Shown here: one piece after another, positions 13,902 to 22,321 of the stretch | Layout: every line of letters starts with the position of its first letter | How positions within the stretch are numbered: position 1 is the first letter of the stretch | From: Bacteroidales bacterium | GTDB lineage: Bacteria; Bacteroidota; Bacteroidia; Bacteroidales; P3 | DNA length: 36,775 nt | Assembly: GCA_017613375.1 (NCBI GenBank) | Contig: JAGADZ010000070.1 | Span: 1-36,775, forward strand | Direction: 5' to 3' | The notes under the pieces: model-generated | What the model was told of the DNA's origin: nothing | What the model saw: the letters and a program-made list of their open reading frames with translations, nothing else | Database searches by the model: none | Program-made: the position numbers and the translations under genes

Positions 13902-14492
13902 TCAAGGAGTAGGAACGATGCCTCCAAAACCCATGAAAGCCATAGCAAGGATTCCTGCTGTGACAAGGGCTATAGGTACACCTCTCATGCCCTTCGGCAC
14001 GCCTGTCAATTCCATCTGTTCGCGGATACCGGCGAAAATGACAAGAGCCAAAGTGAATCCAATTGCGATACTGCCAGCATAAATGATACTCTGCATGAGG
14101 TTCATCTCTTTCTGTATCACCAAAATCGCAACACCAAGCACGGCGCAGTTGGTGGTGATAAGTGGCAGGAATACACCCAACGTCTGGTATAATGCCGGAG
14201 CAATCTTCTTGAGTACTATCTCCACCATCTGTACCAAGCCAGCGATGACAAGGATATAGGCAATGGTCTGAAGATATTTGATATCAAGAGGTTCTAACAA
14301 ATATGTCTGAATAAGATAGGTTACCAGTGTTGCCAGAAGCATGACAAACAACACGGCACCACCCATGCCCAAGGAGCTTTTCACATCTTTAGAGACTCCG
14401 AGGAAAGGACAAATGCCTAAAAACTGAGCCAGTACAACATTGTTAACAAAGATTGCACCAATAATGAGCGCAAAAGGACTTAATGGATCCAT
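13902..14492 (-). CDS. rnfA: Ion-translocating oxidoreductase complex subunit A
   Basis: The 196-residue, six-helix membrane protein matches RnfA throughout: IFVNNVVLAQFLGICPFLGVSK (residues 14-35) with the paired conserved cysteine, YILVIAGLVQMVEIVLKK, LGVFLPLITTNCAVLGVAIL and the ending ALVTAGILAMAFMGFGG. The VNN and CPFLGVSK wording separates it from NqrE. RnfA is part of the complex that couples ferredoxin:NAD+ electron transfer to Na+ or H+ pumping. In related genomes it is the last gene of rnfBCDGEA. Here no other rnf gene is adjacent; a terminator and an unrelated carboxyltransferase gene lie upstream, so it must have its own promoter or have been separated from its operon. Confidence 0.93.
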   Translation of the reverse strand: MDPLSPFALIIGAIFVNNVVLAQFLGICPFLGVSKDVKSSLGMGGAVLFVMLLATLVTYLIQTYLLEPLDIKYLQTIAYILVIAGLVQMVEIVLKKIAPALYQTLGVFLPLITTNCAVLGVAILVIQKEMNLMQSIIYAGSIAIGFTLALVIFAGIREQMELTGVPKGMRGVPIALVTAGILAMAFMGFGGIVPTP

Positions 14493-14522
14493 ATTGTATT
14501 ATTTATTTGATTCTTAATAAAA

Positions 14523-14568
14523 TTGCCGTTTGATACAAAGCAGAAAAAGCCTACGTATCAAACGGCAA
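14523..14568 (-). terminator. Terminator between the carboxyltransferase gene and rnfA
   Basis: A perfect 14-bp stem, TTGCCGTTTGATAC / GTATCAAACGGCAA, with an 18-nt loop is followed on the minus strand by TTTTATT. It lies 58 bases past the carboxyltransferase stop and 30 bases before rnfA, so rnfA is probably not a read-through product. Confidence 0.75.
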
Positions 14569-14626
14569 AATTACACCATATTTTTTAATTATGCAAACTT
14601 TTTTCGTTTTACATAATTTTTGGCAA

Positions 14627-16414
14627 TCATTCCTTGGGTTCCAACCAGCCGATAACATCGCCTTTCTTGACCATGGCACCCTGCGGCATACAGGTGTCGG
14701 CGAGACGGCCTCCCACAATGAGAACCTGAGGCATGAGGGCATAACTGGCCTGAATGGTGCAGAAAGTGTCACCGGCGTTGTATTCGCGGCCGGGAGCCGG
14801 AGCAATGGATCTGTCGTTGAAGTCTATCTCCCACAGGATTTGACCTGTAGCGTCTGCCACAATTGGGGTAGCATTGCGATAGCGTTCCTTCATATAGTTC
14901 GGCATCGTGCCGGGTTCCACAGGCTGGGCAGCTGCGGCACCGACATTTGCACGTTCGGCACGCAGTTTTTCTATCTCTTTGTAGAAACGGTCTTTGGCTA
15001 TGCCGCTCTTGTAGTCGCGGTATTGGCGGTCATGCATGGCAAGTTCGAAAAGTTCCTCATCGTCTTCGCCACGATCCCAGCCTTTTTCTTCCATCTCCTT
15101 GATATACTCCGGCAAGGCATCGGGATAGGCATCCTGAGGCACGCCTTCGTAGAATTCCAAACCTTGCTGTTTGGCAAGTTCTACAATCTCCGGAGCAAGA
15201 GGTCCTGGCAATTTGCCGGCACGACCCAGAATCATGCTCCAAGTATCCTTGTCAATCTGGGTGAAGCGCGGTTTGCCCTGAGCCATATTAAGCAGGTTCA
15301 GCACAGCGGTATTTTTGTTGTACTGGCTGAAGGGGGTCACCAGCGGAGGATAGCCCAGCATCGGCCATATATGCTCAACCTCCTGGAAGAGCTGCACCGT
15401 GAGTTCCTCGATGCTCACTTCCGGCTTGCCGCTTTTCTTGAGAGCCATATTGATAGCTCCGTGCACACCTTTCAAGTCACTCATCATCGAACCCATCATG
15501 CCGCCGGGAAGACCACAACCGACGAGCAAAGATGTACTTATGCGGTTGCCAGGATTTATATAGAGACCCAAGAAGTCGTCGATGAACTCCTGATTCAACT
15601 TGCGGGCTTCCATATAGGCATCCATATTGATATCTTTTACCAGAAATCCCGCATCTTTAAGCATAGCCTGCACAGAGATGACGTCGGGATGTACCATGCC
15701 CCATGACAGAGGCTCCATGGCACAATCTATCACGTCGGCACCTGCTTCAGCGACCATAAGGGTCGAGGCCATGGAAAGGCCAGGACCTGTATGGCCATGA
15801 TACTGCACAATTATGTGCGGATATTTGGTCTTTATTTCTTTTACCAGACGGCCAAGAGTGGCGGGACGGCCTACACCGGCCATGTCTTTCAGGGCAATCT
15901 CATCAGCACCGAATTCGACAAGTTTGTCGACAATGCCCATATAGTATTCAACGGTATGAACCGGGGAATGGGTGATGCTCAATGCGGCCTGGCTAATCAT
16001 GCCTGCCTCTTTGGCATATTTCACCGAAAGCTCAAGGTTGCGAGGGTCGTTGAGACCACAGAAAGAACGCATGATATCGACACCTTGGGCTTTTTTCACT
16101 TTCGGCATAAGACGACGCACGTCGGCAGGAACGCCGTACATACGCAGACCGTTCAATGCACGTTCCAGCATATGGGTCTGGATTCCAGCCTTATTGAACT
16201 CTTTCGTCCAGGCTCGAACCGCCTTGTTCGGGTTCTCTCCATACATCAGGTTCACCTGTTCAAAGGCACCGCCATTGGTCTCGATACGGTCAAAGCATCC
16301 CATATCAACAATGACAGGCGCTATCTTTGTAAGCTGGTCCACGCGAGGCTGGTACTTGCCTGAAGACTGCCACATATCGCGATAAACCAAACTGAACTTT
16401 ATTTCTCGTGACAT
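14627..16414 (-). CDS. OadA/PycB-type carboxyltransferase with non-canonical biotinyl-like domain
   Basis: The 595-residue protein is a carboxyltransferase subunit of the oxaloacetate decarboxylase alpha / pyruvate carboxylase B type. It has VYRDMWQSS near the N-terminus (metal Asp13, equivalent to LRDxHQS) and ALKDMAG with the carbamylated-lysine position Lys176. QYHGHTGPG supplies metal ligands His206 and His208, and the helix DEELFELAMHDRQYRDYKSG is typical of the conserved linker. The last 50 residues resemble a biotinyl/lipoyl fold (YNAGDTFCTIQASYALMPQ, GAMVKKGDVIGWLEPKE). However, the AMKM motif that carries biotin is replaced by ASYAL, so this protein cannot carry biotin itself in the usual way and must use a separate carrier if it is a carboxylase. 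It is transcribed alone. Confidence 0.88.
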   Translation of the reverse strand: MSREIKFSLVYRDMWQSSGKYQPRVDQLTKIAPVIVDMGCFDRIETNGGAFEQVNLMYGENPNKAVRAWTKEFNKAGIQTHMLERALNGLRMYGVPADVRRLMPKVKKAQGVDIMRSFCGLNDPRNLELSVKYAKEAGMISQAALSITHSPVHTVEYYMGIVDKLVEFGADEIALKDMAGVGRPATLGRLVKEIKTKYPHIIVQYHGHTGPGLSMASTLMVAEAGADVIDCAMEPLSWGMVHPDVISVQAMLKDAGFLVKDINMDAYMEARKLNQEFIDDFLGLYINPGNRISTSLLVGCGLPGGMMGSMMSDLKGVHGAINMALKKSGKPEVSIEELTVQLFQEVEHIWPMLGYPPLVTPFSQYNKNTAVLNLLNMAQGKPRFTQIDKDTWSMILGRAGKLPGPLAPEIVELAKQQGLEFYEGVPQDAYPDALPEYIKEMEEKGWDRGEDDEELFELAMHDRQYRDYKSGIAKDRFYKEIEKLRAERANVGAAAAQPVEPGTMPNYMKERYRNATPIVADATGQILWEIDFNDRSIAPAPGREYNAGDTFCTIQASYALMPQVLIVGGRLADTCMPQGAMVKKGDVIGWLEPKE

Positions 16415-16544
16415 TTTATAGTTGCTATTTTTTTATAATCGTATATAAATAAATTAATTGCGAGATCTTTATGAAAAATTTCGCCACGCAAAAATACGAA
16501 AAGGATTTATAATGGATATTCTTTTCCTGTTTTTTTTCAAAAAA

Positions 16545-16571
16545 AAGGAGAGCATCCAAGATACTCTCCTT
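16545..16571 (-). terminator. Intrinsic terminator of the C69 dipeptidase gene
   Basis: The 8-bp stem AAGGAGAG / CTCTCCTT has an 11-nt loop and is followed on the minus strand by a run of T. It lies 25 bases past the stop codon at 16597. Confidence 0.88.
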
Positions 16572-16596
16572 AATTATAACGGTTTACGTTGATTTA

Positions 16597-18375
16597 TTAT
16601 TTCACTTCCCTGACCTCTATCACATTGCCGTGGTCATTGACAATCTGACGATAGAACCACATCGGATAATTAGGCTGTTTTGGCGAGGCACATCCGCCAA
16701 ACTCCGTCGTCTTGAAGCGTCCGTTCTCCTCTTGCTTGATATTGCCATCCATATACTTCACGAGAAGGTATTGGTCTAATTTTGTCCACTCTTCCATCAT
16801 CTTGGAAGCCTGACGATTCGAGAAATCGTTGAGCAACTCTGTCAACTCATCTGCTGTAGCAGCGGCAGCACGGGTGTCAAAACGGGCGACATCCTTGATA
16901 AAGCCTTCCTCCAGACGGCTCTGAACCTTCTGGATGTCGACAATCATAGAGTTGTAACGACTGTATGCGAAATTGGTCACGCGGTTGAACAGCCAGAACG
17001 CTGCCGTGGGAGAGTACTCCGTCATGCTGCCGTTGCCTACTGCGAAGCAGTGCGGAATCTTGGTAATGCCGCAGTACATCGGGCAGTAGACTGTGGAATA
17101 GGTGTCATCGACGCCAAACCAGATAATTCCGCCTACCTTGTTGGGCAGCCAGCTGCGGCACTGGGCCACAAAGCTGAAACCGGTCTGCTGTGTCGAGGTG
17201 GCACGCTCATGGATGTAGTTTCTGCCATCCACGGTGAAACCCATGGGACGCCAACGGTAAGGACAAGCGAAAGGACCTGCTCCGACATCTTGTGTCATAT
17301 CCATAGCAGTACCCTCGTAATGGTCGCGCATCAGACCCATTACCTCATGGACATCGACCTTGTGGTCTGGCTTAATCCAGAGAGGCATGCGCTCTGCCGA
17401 AGCGTCACCCATAGCATAACGCTCATATTTCACCATGCTGGCGTTCACACGACGGAACATGGCATAGACACGTGCGTCGCAGGCACGGATGCCGCTGAAT
17501 GTCAGAGGAGCGTAGGTATCGCTAAAGCTAAACTCTTCATCCTTGCCGCTGAACCAACCACGCATACGGGCGAATGCGACAACATCATGTGCATATACGC
17601 ATTCCACCTCGGGCTCGAAGATATAGTCGAGATGTTTGCTACTGATAGTCTTGTGAAGGCCCTGGCCTTTGGCCTTGTTCCACTTTGCCGGTTCCATGGG
17701 GAATGTGGTGATACGGGCCTGGTTTGCATGGCCGCTGACATAGCCGTCAGGAATACGGCGTGCCACCCATACAGCACCGTCTTTATATCCTTTATAAGCT
17801 TTATTGAGAACTATCTTGCCTTTCACTGTGTCATACTCGGCACGTTTGCCTATCATTTCAAGAATCCAGACCTCATTTGGGTCACAAATCGAGAAACTCT
17901 CGCCTTCGCTATAGTAGCCGTAGGTATCGACCAACTCGGCCATAACCTTGATGGCTTCGCGGGCATTGGCAGCACGCTGCAGCGTGATGTAGATAAGGCT
18001 GCCATAGTCAATACCCATGACAGGGGTATTCCAGCACTCCTCGCGACCGCCGTATGTTGTCTCGCCAATGGCGAGCTGACATTCGTTGATGTTGCCTACC
18101 ACGCTGTAGGTGTGAGCAACCTGGGGTATCTGAACCAGAGGACGGCCGGTATCCCAGTCCACAACCTGGAACATCTTGCCGGCAGGATAGTCAGCAGCAG
18201 CGCGATAATAAAGCTCGCCATAAAGTACATGACTGTCGGCAGCATAGGTGATCATTGTCGAGCCATCTTTGGTAGCACCTTTTGTGAAAAGGAAATTGGT
18301 GCAAGCCTGGACTCTTCCAGCCATAACCATAGTGGCAACAAGCGTTAACACTAAAAATATTTTATTGATTCTCAT
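16597..18375 (-). CDS. Secreted C69-family dipeptidase
   Basis: The 592-residue precursor has a signal peptide (MRINKIFLVLTLVATMVMAG...QA). Cleavage would expose Cys25 (ACTNFLFTKGATKDGSTMITY), the N-terminal nucleophile of this Ntn-hydrolase family (PepD type). Family segments include NINECQLAIGETTYGG, GIDYGSLIYITLQRA and the ending WFYRQIVND. Members hydrolyse dipeptides; exported Bacteroidales forms probably work in the periplasm on peptides released by surface proteases. The large open frame on the other strand (17050-18348) is a shadow. A -7 box and terminators bound the gene as a single unit. Confidence 0.93.
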   Translation of the reverse strand: MRINKIFLVLTLVATMVMAGRVQACTNFLFTKGATKDGSTMITYAADSHVLYGELYYRAAADYPAGKMFQVVDWDTGRPLVQIPQVAHTYSVVGNINECQLAIGETTYGGREECWNTPVMGIDYGSLIYITLQRAANAREAIKVMAELVDTYGYYSEGESFSICDPNEVWILEMIGKRAEYDTVKGKIVLNKAYKGYKDGAVWVARRIPDGYVSGHANQARITTFPMEPAKWNKAKGQGLHKTISSKHLDYIFEPEVECVYAHDVVAFARMRGWFSGKDEEFSFSDTYAPLTFSGIRACDARVYAMFRRVNASMVKYERYAMGDASAERMPLWIKPDHKVDVHEVMGLMRDHYEGTAMDMTQDVGAGPFACPYRWRPMGFTVDGRNYIHERATSTQQTGFSFVAQCRSWLPNKVGGIIWFGVDDTYSTVYCPMYCGITKIPHCFAVGNGSMTEYSPTAAFWLFNRVTNFAYSRYNSMIVDIQKVQSRLEEGFIKDVARFDTRAAAATADELTELLNDFSNRQASKMMEEWTKLDQYLLVKYMDGNIKQEENGRFKTTEFGGCASPKQPNYPMWFYRQIVNDHGNVIEVREVK

Positions 18376-18421
18376 GATATTGTATATTTAATTAATTTTA
18401 TTCTTTCACCGAAAGAGACTG

Positions 18422-18429
18422 CAAATATA
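18422..18429 (-). promoter_or_regulatory. -7 element for the C69 dipeptidase gene
   Basis: TATATTTG followed by C on the minus strand lies 47 bases before the start codon at 18375. The -33 position is not a clear match. Confidence 0.55.
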
Positions 18430-18470
18430 CGTATTATTTTCCAATTACAGAGACTCCATTATAAAAAAAT

Positions 18471-18498
18471 GGCACGCAGTCAAAAAACTCTGCGTGCC
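18471..18498 (-). terminator. Intrinsic terminator of lpxD
   Basis: A perfect 9-bp stem, GGCACGCAG / CTGCGTGCC, with a 10-nt loop is followed on the minus strand by a run of seven T. It lies about 30 bases past the lpxD stop codon. Confidence 0.9.
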
Positions 18499-18530
18499 AA
18501 ATATTGCTCGTACTGAATATTTATCTGCCA

Positions 18531-19556
18531 CTATAGTTCTTTCAGTTTTTTCTCCAGTTCGTCGACACGCTTGTACAGCTGGTCGAGATTACGCTCATAG
18601 ATATAAGTCTTACGCTGTTTTGCGGCATCCATGGCGGGGGAGCCAAGAATAGTGACATTGTCGGGGAAACTGCGGGTCACGCCCGACTGAGCAGCTACGG
18701 TGACATTGTTGCCAACCTCGATATGGCCTACGATACCGACCTGTCCTGCAATGACACAGTGATTTCCCACTTTGCCAGAGCCAGCTATGGCACTCTGCGA
18801 AGCCATGACGGTATTTTCTCCGACAACGACATTGTGGGCTATCTGGCACAAATTGTCCAATTTCACCCCCTTGTGTATCACTGTTGAACCAAGTGTGGCA
18901 CGGTCAACACAGGTGTTGGCACCTATCTCCACATCATCCTCTATCACCACATTGCCAATCTGGTCAATCTTCTGATAGTTGCCCTCATCCGTCGGTGCAA
19001 AACCGAAGCCATCGGCACCAATGACAGCACCCGAATGCAATATGCATCGGGAACCGACAACACAATTCTGATAGATACGCACTCCTGCGAAAAGGGTGGT
19101 GTTGTCCCCTATCACCGAATTATCGCCAATATATGTTTGGGGATAAATCTTGACATTGTTCCCTATCTTGACATTCTCGCCAATAAAGGCAAAGGGACCG
19201 ATGTAGCAGTTCTCACCATAGGAGGCACTCTCAGAGATATAGGCAAGTTTATCGACACCTTTCTTGTCCAACTGGAAATCATTGTAGGCTTTCAGCAGCT
19301 TTGCAAAGGCAAGATATGGATCGGCAACATGAAGGAGCGTGGTCTTGACAGGATGTTCAGGAACGAAATCATTGCTCACAATCACTGCCGTAGCATTGGT
19401 GTCATATAAATAGTTTGTATATTTTAAGTTGGCAAGGAACGAGAGACCCCCTTCCTCCCCTTCTTCTATCTTGCATAGTTTCCAAACTTCCGCAGATGCA
19501 TCACCTTCGATTGTTCCTCCAAGGATATCTGCTATTTGCTTGATACTAAATTTCAT
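18531..19556 (-). CDS. lpxD: UDP-3-O-acylglucosamine N-acyltransferase
   Basis: LpxD adds the second acyl chain in lipid A synthesis, using acyl-ACP. The 341-residue protein starts with the uridine-binding N-terminal domain ([31 protein letters not shown]). It continues with a left-handed beta helix of hexapeptide repeats (residues about 115-310), with [13 protein letters not shown] and the catalytic histidine His241 in [14 protein letters not shown]. It ends in a helix ELEKKLKEL. Length matches the family. It stands in a single-gene unit with a terminator below it, rather than next to lpxA or lpxC. Confidence 0.97.
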   Translation of the reverse strand: MKFSIKQIADILGGTIEGDASAEVWKLCKIEEGEEGGLSFLANLKYTNYLYDTNATAVIVSNDFVPEHPVKTTLLHVADPYLAFAKLLKAYNDFQLDKKGVDKLAYISESASYGENCYIGPFAFIGENVKIGNNVKIYPQTYIGDNSVIGDNTTLFAGVRIYQNCVVGSRCILHSGAVIGADGFGFAPTDEGNYQKIDQIGNVVIEDDVEIGANTCVDRATLGSTVIHKGVKLDNLCQIAHNVVVGENTVMASQSAIAGSGKVGNHCVIAGQVGIVGHIEVGNNVTVAAQSGVTRSFPDNVTILGSPAMDAAKQRKTYIYERNLDQLYKRVDELEKKLKEL

Positions 19557-19625
19557 AATTCTGTTATCTGGTATCTGTTCAATTAATGACAGTTTGTAAT
19601 TAAAACTATAAACGAACTTTCCTTT

Positions 19626-20309
19626 CTAAAATTGTATATACCCGCGTAATTTTTCCAAAGTCGTGTTATCCATAAGATTAACCTTGAGCAAGTCGTCGAC
19701 CGACGTGAAGTTGTTGCCTCTCTCACGAAACTGGACTATTGCCTTGGCCTGATAATAATCCAGGTATGGATGCCGTCGGAGTTCATCGACAGTCGCCGCA
19801 TTAGGGTTAATCTTCACCACTCCGCTCAAATCCACTGTCACATGGTCTGCAATAGCCTGGTAGCGGTCCTCCGTCATTCCGTACACCTCCATCAGCTGCT
19901 CCTTGCGGACAAAACCGCCAAGCAGACTGCGGTATTTGACAATACGTCGCGCGAATGTCGGTCCTATGCCGTAAAGCTGCTGCAGCTCCGCGGTGTCGGC
20001 TGTATTGAGTTCCACGGTGACCTGACGACGCTCATAGGTTCGCTGCTGTCTATTCCTGTAAGTGGTGTCATAACCAAAAGTGTGGTGATTATCCCTACTG
20101 TATCTCTGACGATAGTGTTGCCTCTCATACTTAATCTGAGCCGTCATGGTGTCTCCGTATTTCTCGAGAGCCTCACTTAATTCGGAATAATCCACAGGCG
20201 TCGGTTTCTCATAACTGCGTGGCATGAAAATGAACATCAGCAGAACTGTCACCAATACCACAGACAAAACGGCGTATCCTTTCCACTGGCTTTTGGTAGG
20301 CTTATTCAT
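19626..20309 (-). CDS. Membrane-anchored helix-hairpin-helix (ComEA-like) protein
   Basis: The 227-residue protein has one N-terminal TM segment (residues about 12-30, YAVLSVVLVTVLLMFIF) and a charged, Tyr/Arg-rich linker (60-95). Two ComEA-type helix-hairpin-helix units follow: VELNTADTAELQQLYGIGPT (about 98-117) with the following LGGF, and VKINPNAATVDELRRHPYLD (about 164-183). These domains bind double-stranded DNA without sequence preference. Proteins of this layout are common in Bacteroidota but their role, possibly DNA uptake, is not established. The start overlaps the end of lptC by 8 bases, so translation is probably coupled. Confidence 0.88.
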   Translation of the reverse strand: MNKPTKSQWKGYAVLSVVLVTVLLMFIFMPRSYEKPTPVDYSELSEALEKYGDTMTAQIKYERQHYRQRYSRDNHHTFGYDTTYRNRQQRTYERRQVTVELNTADTAELQQLYGIGPTFARRIVKYRSLLGGFVRKEQLMEVYGMTEDRYQAIADHVTVDLSGVVKINPNAATVDELRRHPYLDYYQAKAIVQFRERGNNFTSVDDLLKVNLMDNTTLEKLRGYIQF

Positions 20310-20889
20310 CGTCGAAAGTCATTGTACCGCGCTGGTGAACAATCAAAGGTGTCTTGAATTCCTCATCCGACTCGAAACCGTCGCCGTATGTCACACGAGG
20401 GCCGTTGACCGATTTGACAGGCTCTGTGGAAAAGATACGTCTTTCGGCGGTATTCCATGTCAGACTCTGCAGATAAGCGGTATCGCCAGTGCGGAAGTCA
20501 ATAATGACGATATCTTTTCTGGCTTCGACAATGTTCTTGTCTTCCAACGACACCGCATATCCGGCTTTTATTTCGGCAATAATCTTGTTGCCGCCGTCAA
20601 AAATCTGCATCTTGACACCTTTGGGGTAGACCGTCTTACGCTCCGGCTTATCGAACACCGTGACAATCGGGGCTGTCATAACCATCTGTTTATTCCCAGA
20701 CTCGCTACGCACCACACGTACGCTGTCGATAGACTGTTGAGGCAGTTCTTTCTTATCGAAGAAACGCACCTTCTCCATGTCGTTTCTGCATGCTCCGACA
20801 AGGAGAGAGCAAAATACAAAGCAAGGAAGTATGCCAAAGGCAGCCTTCCTTGCTTTACTGCTTGTATTGTTCATGCAGTTAAAATGCAT
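20302..20889 (-). CDS. lptC: LPS export periplasmic component LptC
   Basis: The 195-residue lipoprotein has a signal with lipobox VGAC and the single beta-jellyroll unit of LptC: FFDKKELPQQSIDSVRVVRS, MVMTAPIVTVFDKPERKTVY, GVKMQIFDGGNKIIAEIKAG, NIVEARKDIVII and NTAERRIFSTEPVKSVNGPR. LptC passes LPS from the LptBFG transporter to LptA. In Bacteroidota it is commonly encoded after a TPR gene and the coaX neighbourhood, as here. An alternative start five codons in (MNNTSSK, 20874) is equally good. It follows the TPR stop by 3 bases and overlaps the HhH gene. Confidence 0.88.
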   Translation of the reverse strand: MHFNCMNNTSSKARKAAFGILPCFVFCSLLVGACRNDMEKVRFFDKKELPQQSIDSVRVVRSESGNKQMVMTAPIVTVFDKPERKTVYPKGVKMQIFDGGNKIIAEIKAGYAVSLEDKNIVEARKDIVIIDFRTGDTAYLQSLTWNTAERRIFSTEPVKSVNGPRVTYGDGFESDEEFKTPLIVHQRGTMTFDDE

Positions 20890-20892
20890 GGT

Positions 20893-22215
20893 TTATTTTC
20901 TGGTTCTCACCGTTGTCGAGACGCCAATCCAACCCGGTACAAAGTAGCTCTGACCATCGATAAGGTCAATCATAAAAGCATCGCTCTGTTTGGGGAAGGA
21001 TGCAGAATAGGTACCTATGAGTCTGTTGGCGGCGGCAACGTTCTCCGGAGAATCATCTACCGAGATAGCGCGGCGGGCAGCGTCGACAGCAGCCCAGTAG
21101 GCGGTGCGTCCACCAAGACCGTCGTCGATAGCACGATGTCCTTTGGCATAGAGCTGAGCAATCAAACGATAAGGCTCGCCATTGTTAGGATCTACCGAAG
21201 CGGCATTCTGGTAAGCACTGCGGGCGGCACCATAGCTGTTGGTATTTGCATAGCAGAGACCCAGAAGGATGTACATGTTGTATTTATCCTTTGCGTCTTC
21301 AGCATCCTTGAGAGCATCGTTGATATAACGGGCAGCTTCGCTGAATTTGTCCTTGTTGTAGCACATCTGACCCATCAGGTATGCCGTGGCCGGCGAAGGC
21401 TCCAGTTTGTAGAGTTGCTCGGTGGCGGCGAAGAAGAGGTCTGATTTCATGCATCCTTTCTTTCTCAGCATGGTGGTGATTTTCTTGAGCATCTCGACAT
21501 CGTCGGGGTTGGCCTCGAATTTCTTTCTGTAAATACTTACCAACTCGTCGCATGAAGCGAACGGTGACACTTTGTTCTCGATATTTGCCATCACCTGATA
21601 GACCACAACACGTTTGGCACTGTCCGTGATATCGGAAGCAATCTGTGACAAAGCCTCGGTTGCCAAGTCGTAATTGTCGAGAATCATAGTGGTGTCCCCG
21701 TTGCTAGAGGTGACATACTTTATCGTAGCGTCGAAGTAGTGTTCGATGACGACAGGCTCAAGTTGTGTGGCACCCAGGCTCATTGCCTCGGCATAGAGAG
21801 CGTAGTATTCTTTCACTGCCTTGGGACCACCCAGCTGTTCAAGGTCCATAGCCTTACGGCCAGTAACCTCAGCAGCCTCACCGAAATACTCTATACGAAG
21901 GTCGTACATATTCATCAACTCGTCTACAATGGAGTCACGTCCTTCGACAGTCTTTTTTGTGTTGTACACTGCCTTGAGAATGGTTACTCCGCGGATGTAG
22001 AGGTTCTTGTTACTTGCAGGACAAAAATTGATAACGTTCCGCCATGGCTCATAAGCCTCGACATACATCTTATTCTTGAAAGCCTCACGGTAGAGGGAGG
22101 TACTTATTAAACAGTTGACGCTGTCTTCGGGCGTTTTGCCGTACTGCTGTGAAAAGGCAGAGAAGGCCGGCATCATCATGATCACTGTCAATGCGAAGAT
22201 TTTGATTGTTTTCAT
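20893..22215 (-). CDS. Exported tetratricopeptide-repeat protein
   Basis: The 440-residue protein begins with a signal peptide (MKTIKIFALTVIMMMPAFSAFSQ). It is built of helical repeats: EAFKNKMYVEAYEPWRNVIN near the N-terminus and clear TPR units at about 265-370 (AYLMGQMCYNKDKFSEAARY, YILLGLCYANTNSYGAARSA, PYRLIAQLYAKGHRAIDDGL). The C-terminus (SFPKQSDAFMIDLIDGQSYF) is conserved in this subfamily as I remember it. TPRs mediate protein contacts; the constant company of lptC and an outer-membrane barrel suggests an envelope-assembly role, which is inference. Confidence 0.85.
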   Translation of the reverse strand: MKTIKIFALTVIMMMPAFSAFSQQYGKTPEDSVNCLISTSLYREAFKNKMYVEAYEPWRNVINFCPASNKNLYIRGVTILKAVYNTKKTVEGRDSIVDELMNMYDLRIEYFGEAAEVTGRKAMDLEQLGGPKAVKEYYALYAEAMSLGATQLEPVVIEHYFDATIKYVTSSNGDTTMILDNYDLATEALSQIASDITDSAKRVVVYQVMANIENKVSPFASCDELVSIYRKKFEANPDDVEMLKKITTMLRKKGCMKSDLFFAATEQLYKLEPSPATAYLMGQMCYNKDKFSEAARYINDALKDAEDAKDKYNMYILLGLCYANTNSYGAARSAYQNAASVDPNNGEPYRLIAQLYAKGHRAIDDGLGGRTAYWAAVDAARRAISVDDSPENVAAANRLIGTYSASFPKQSDAFMIDLIDGQSYFVPGWIGVSTTVRTRK

Positions 22216-22321
22216 CTCTGTTTTGTATTTTATCTGTTTTTTTGTTTTTTAATGGCCATGCGTCCTATGCCATTTGTTATTTAGTGACATCAGGACATGA
22301 TTTCTTGCATTCGGAATGATT

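Noticed and set aside
14591-15706. A 371-codon plus-strand frame opposite the carboxyltransferase gene, and a 406-codon one at 20224-21444 opposite lptC and the TPR gene
   Set aside because: Both cross boundaries of well-supported minus-strand genes and lack family motifs.
17050-18348. A 432-codon open frame antisense to the C69 dipeptidase gene
   Set aside because: Same reasoning: the minus-strand gene has a signal peptide, nucleophile Cys and terminator, while this frame has no recognisable protein features.
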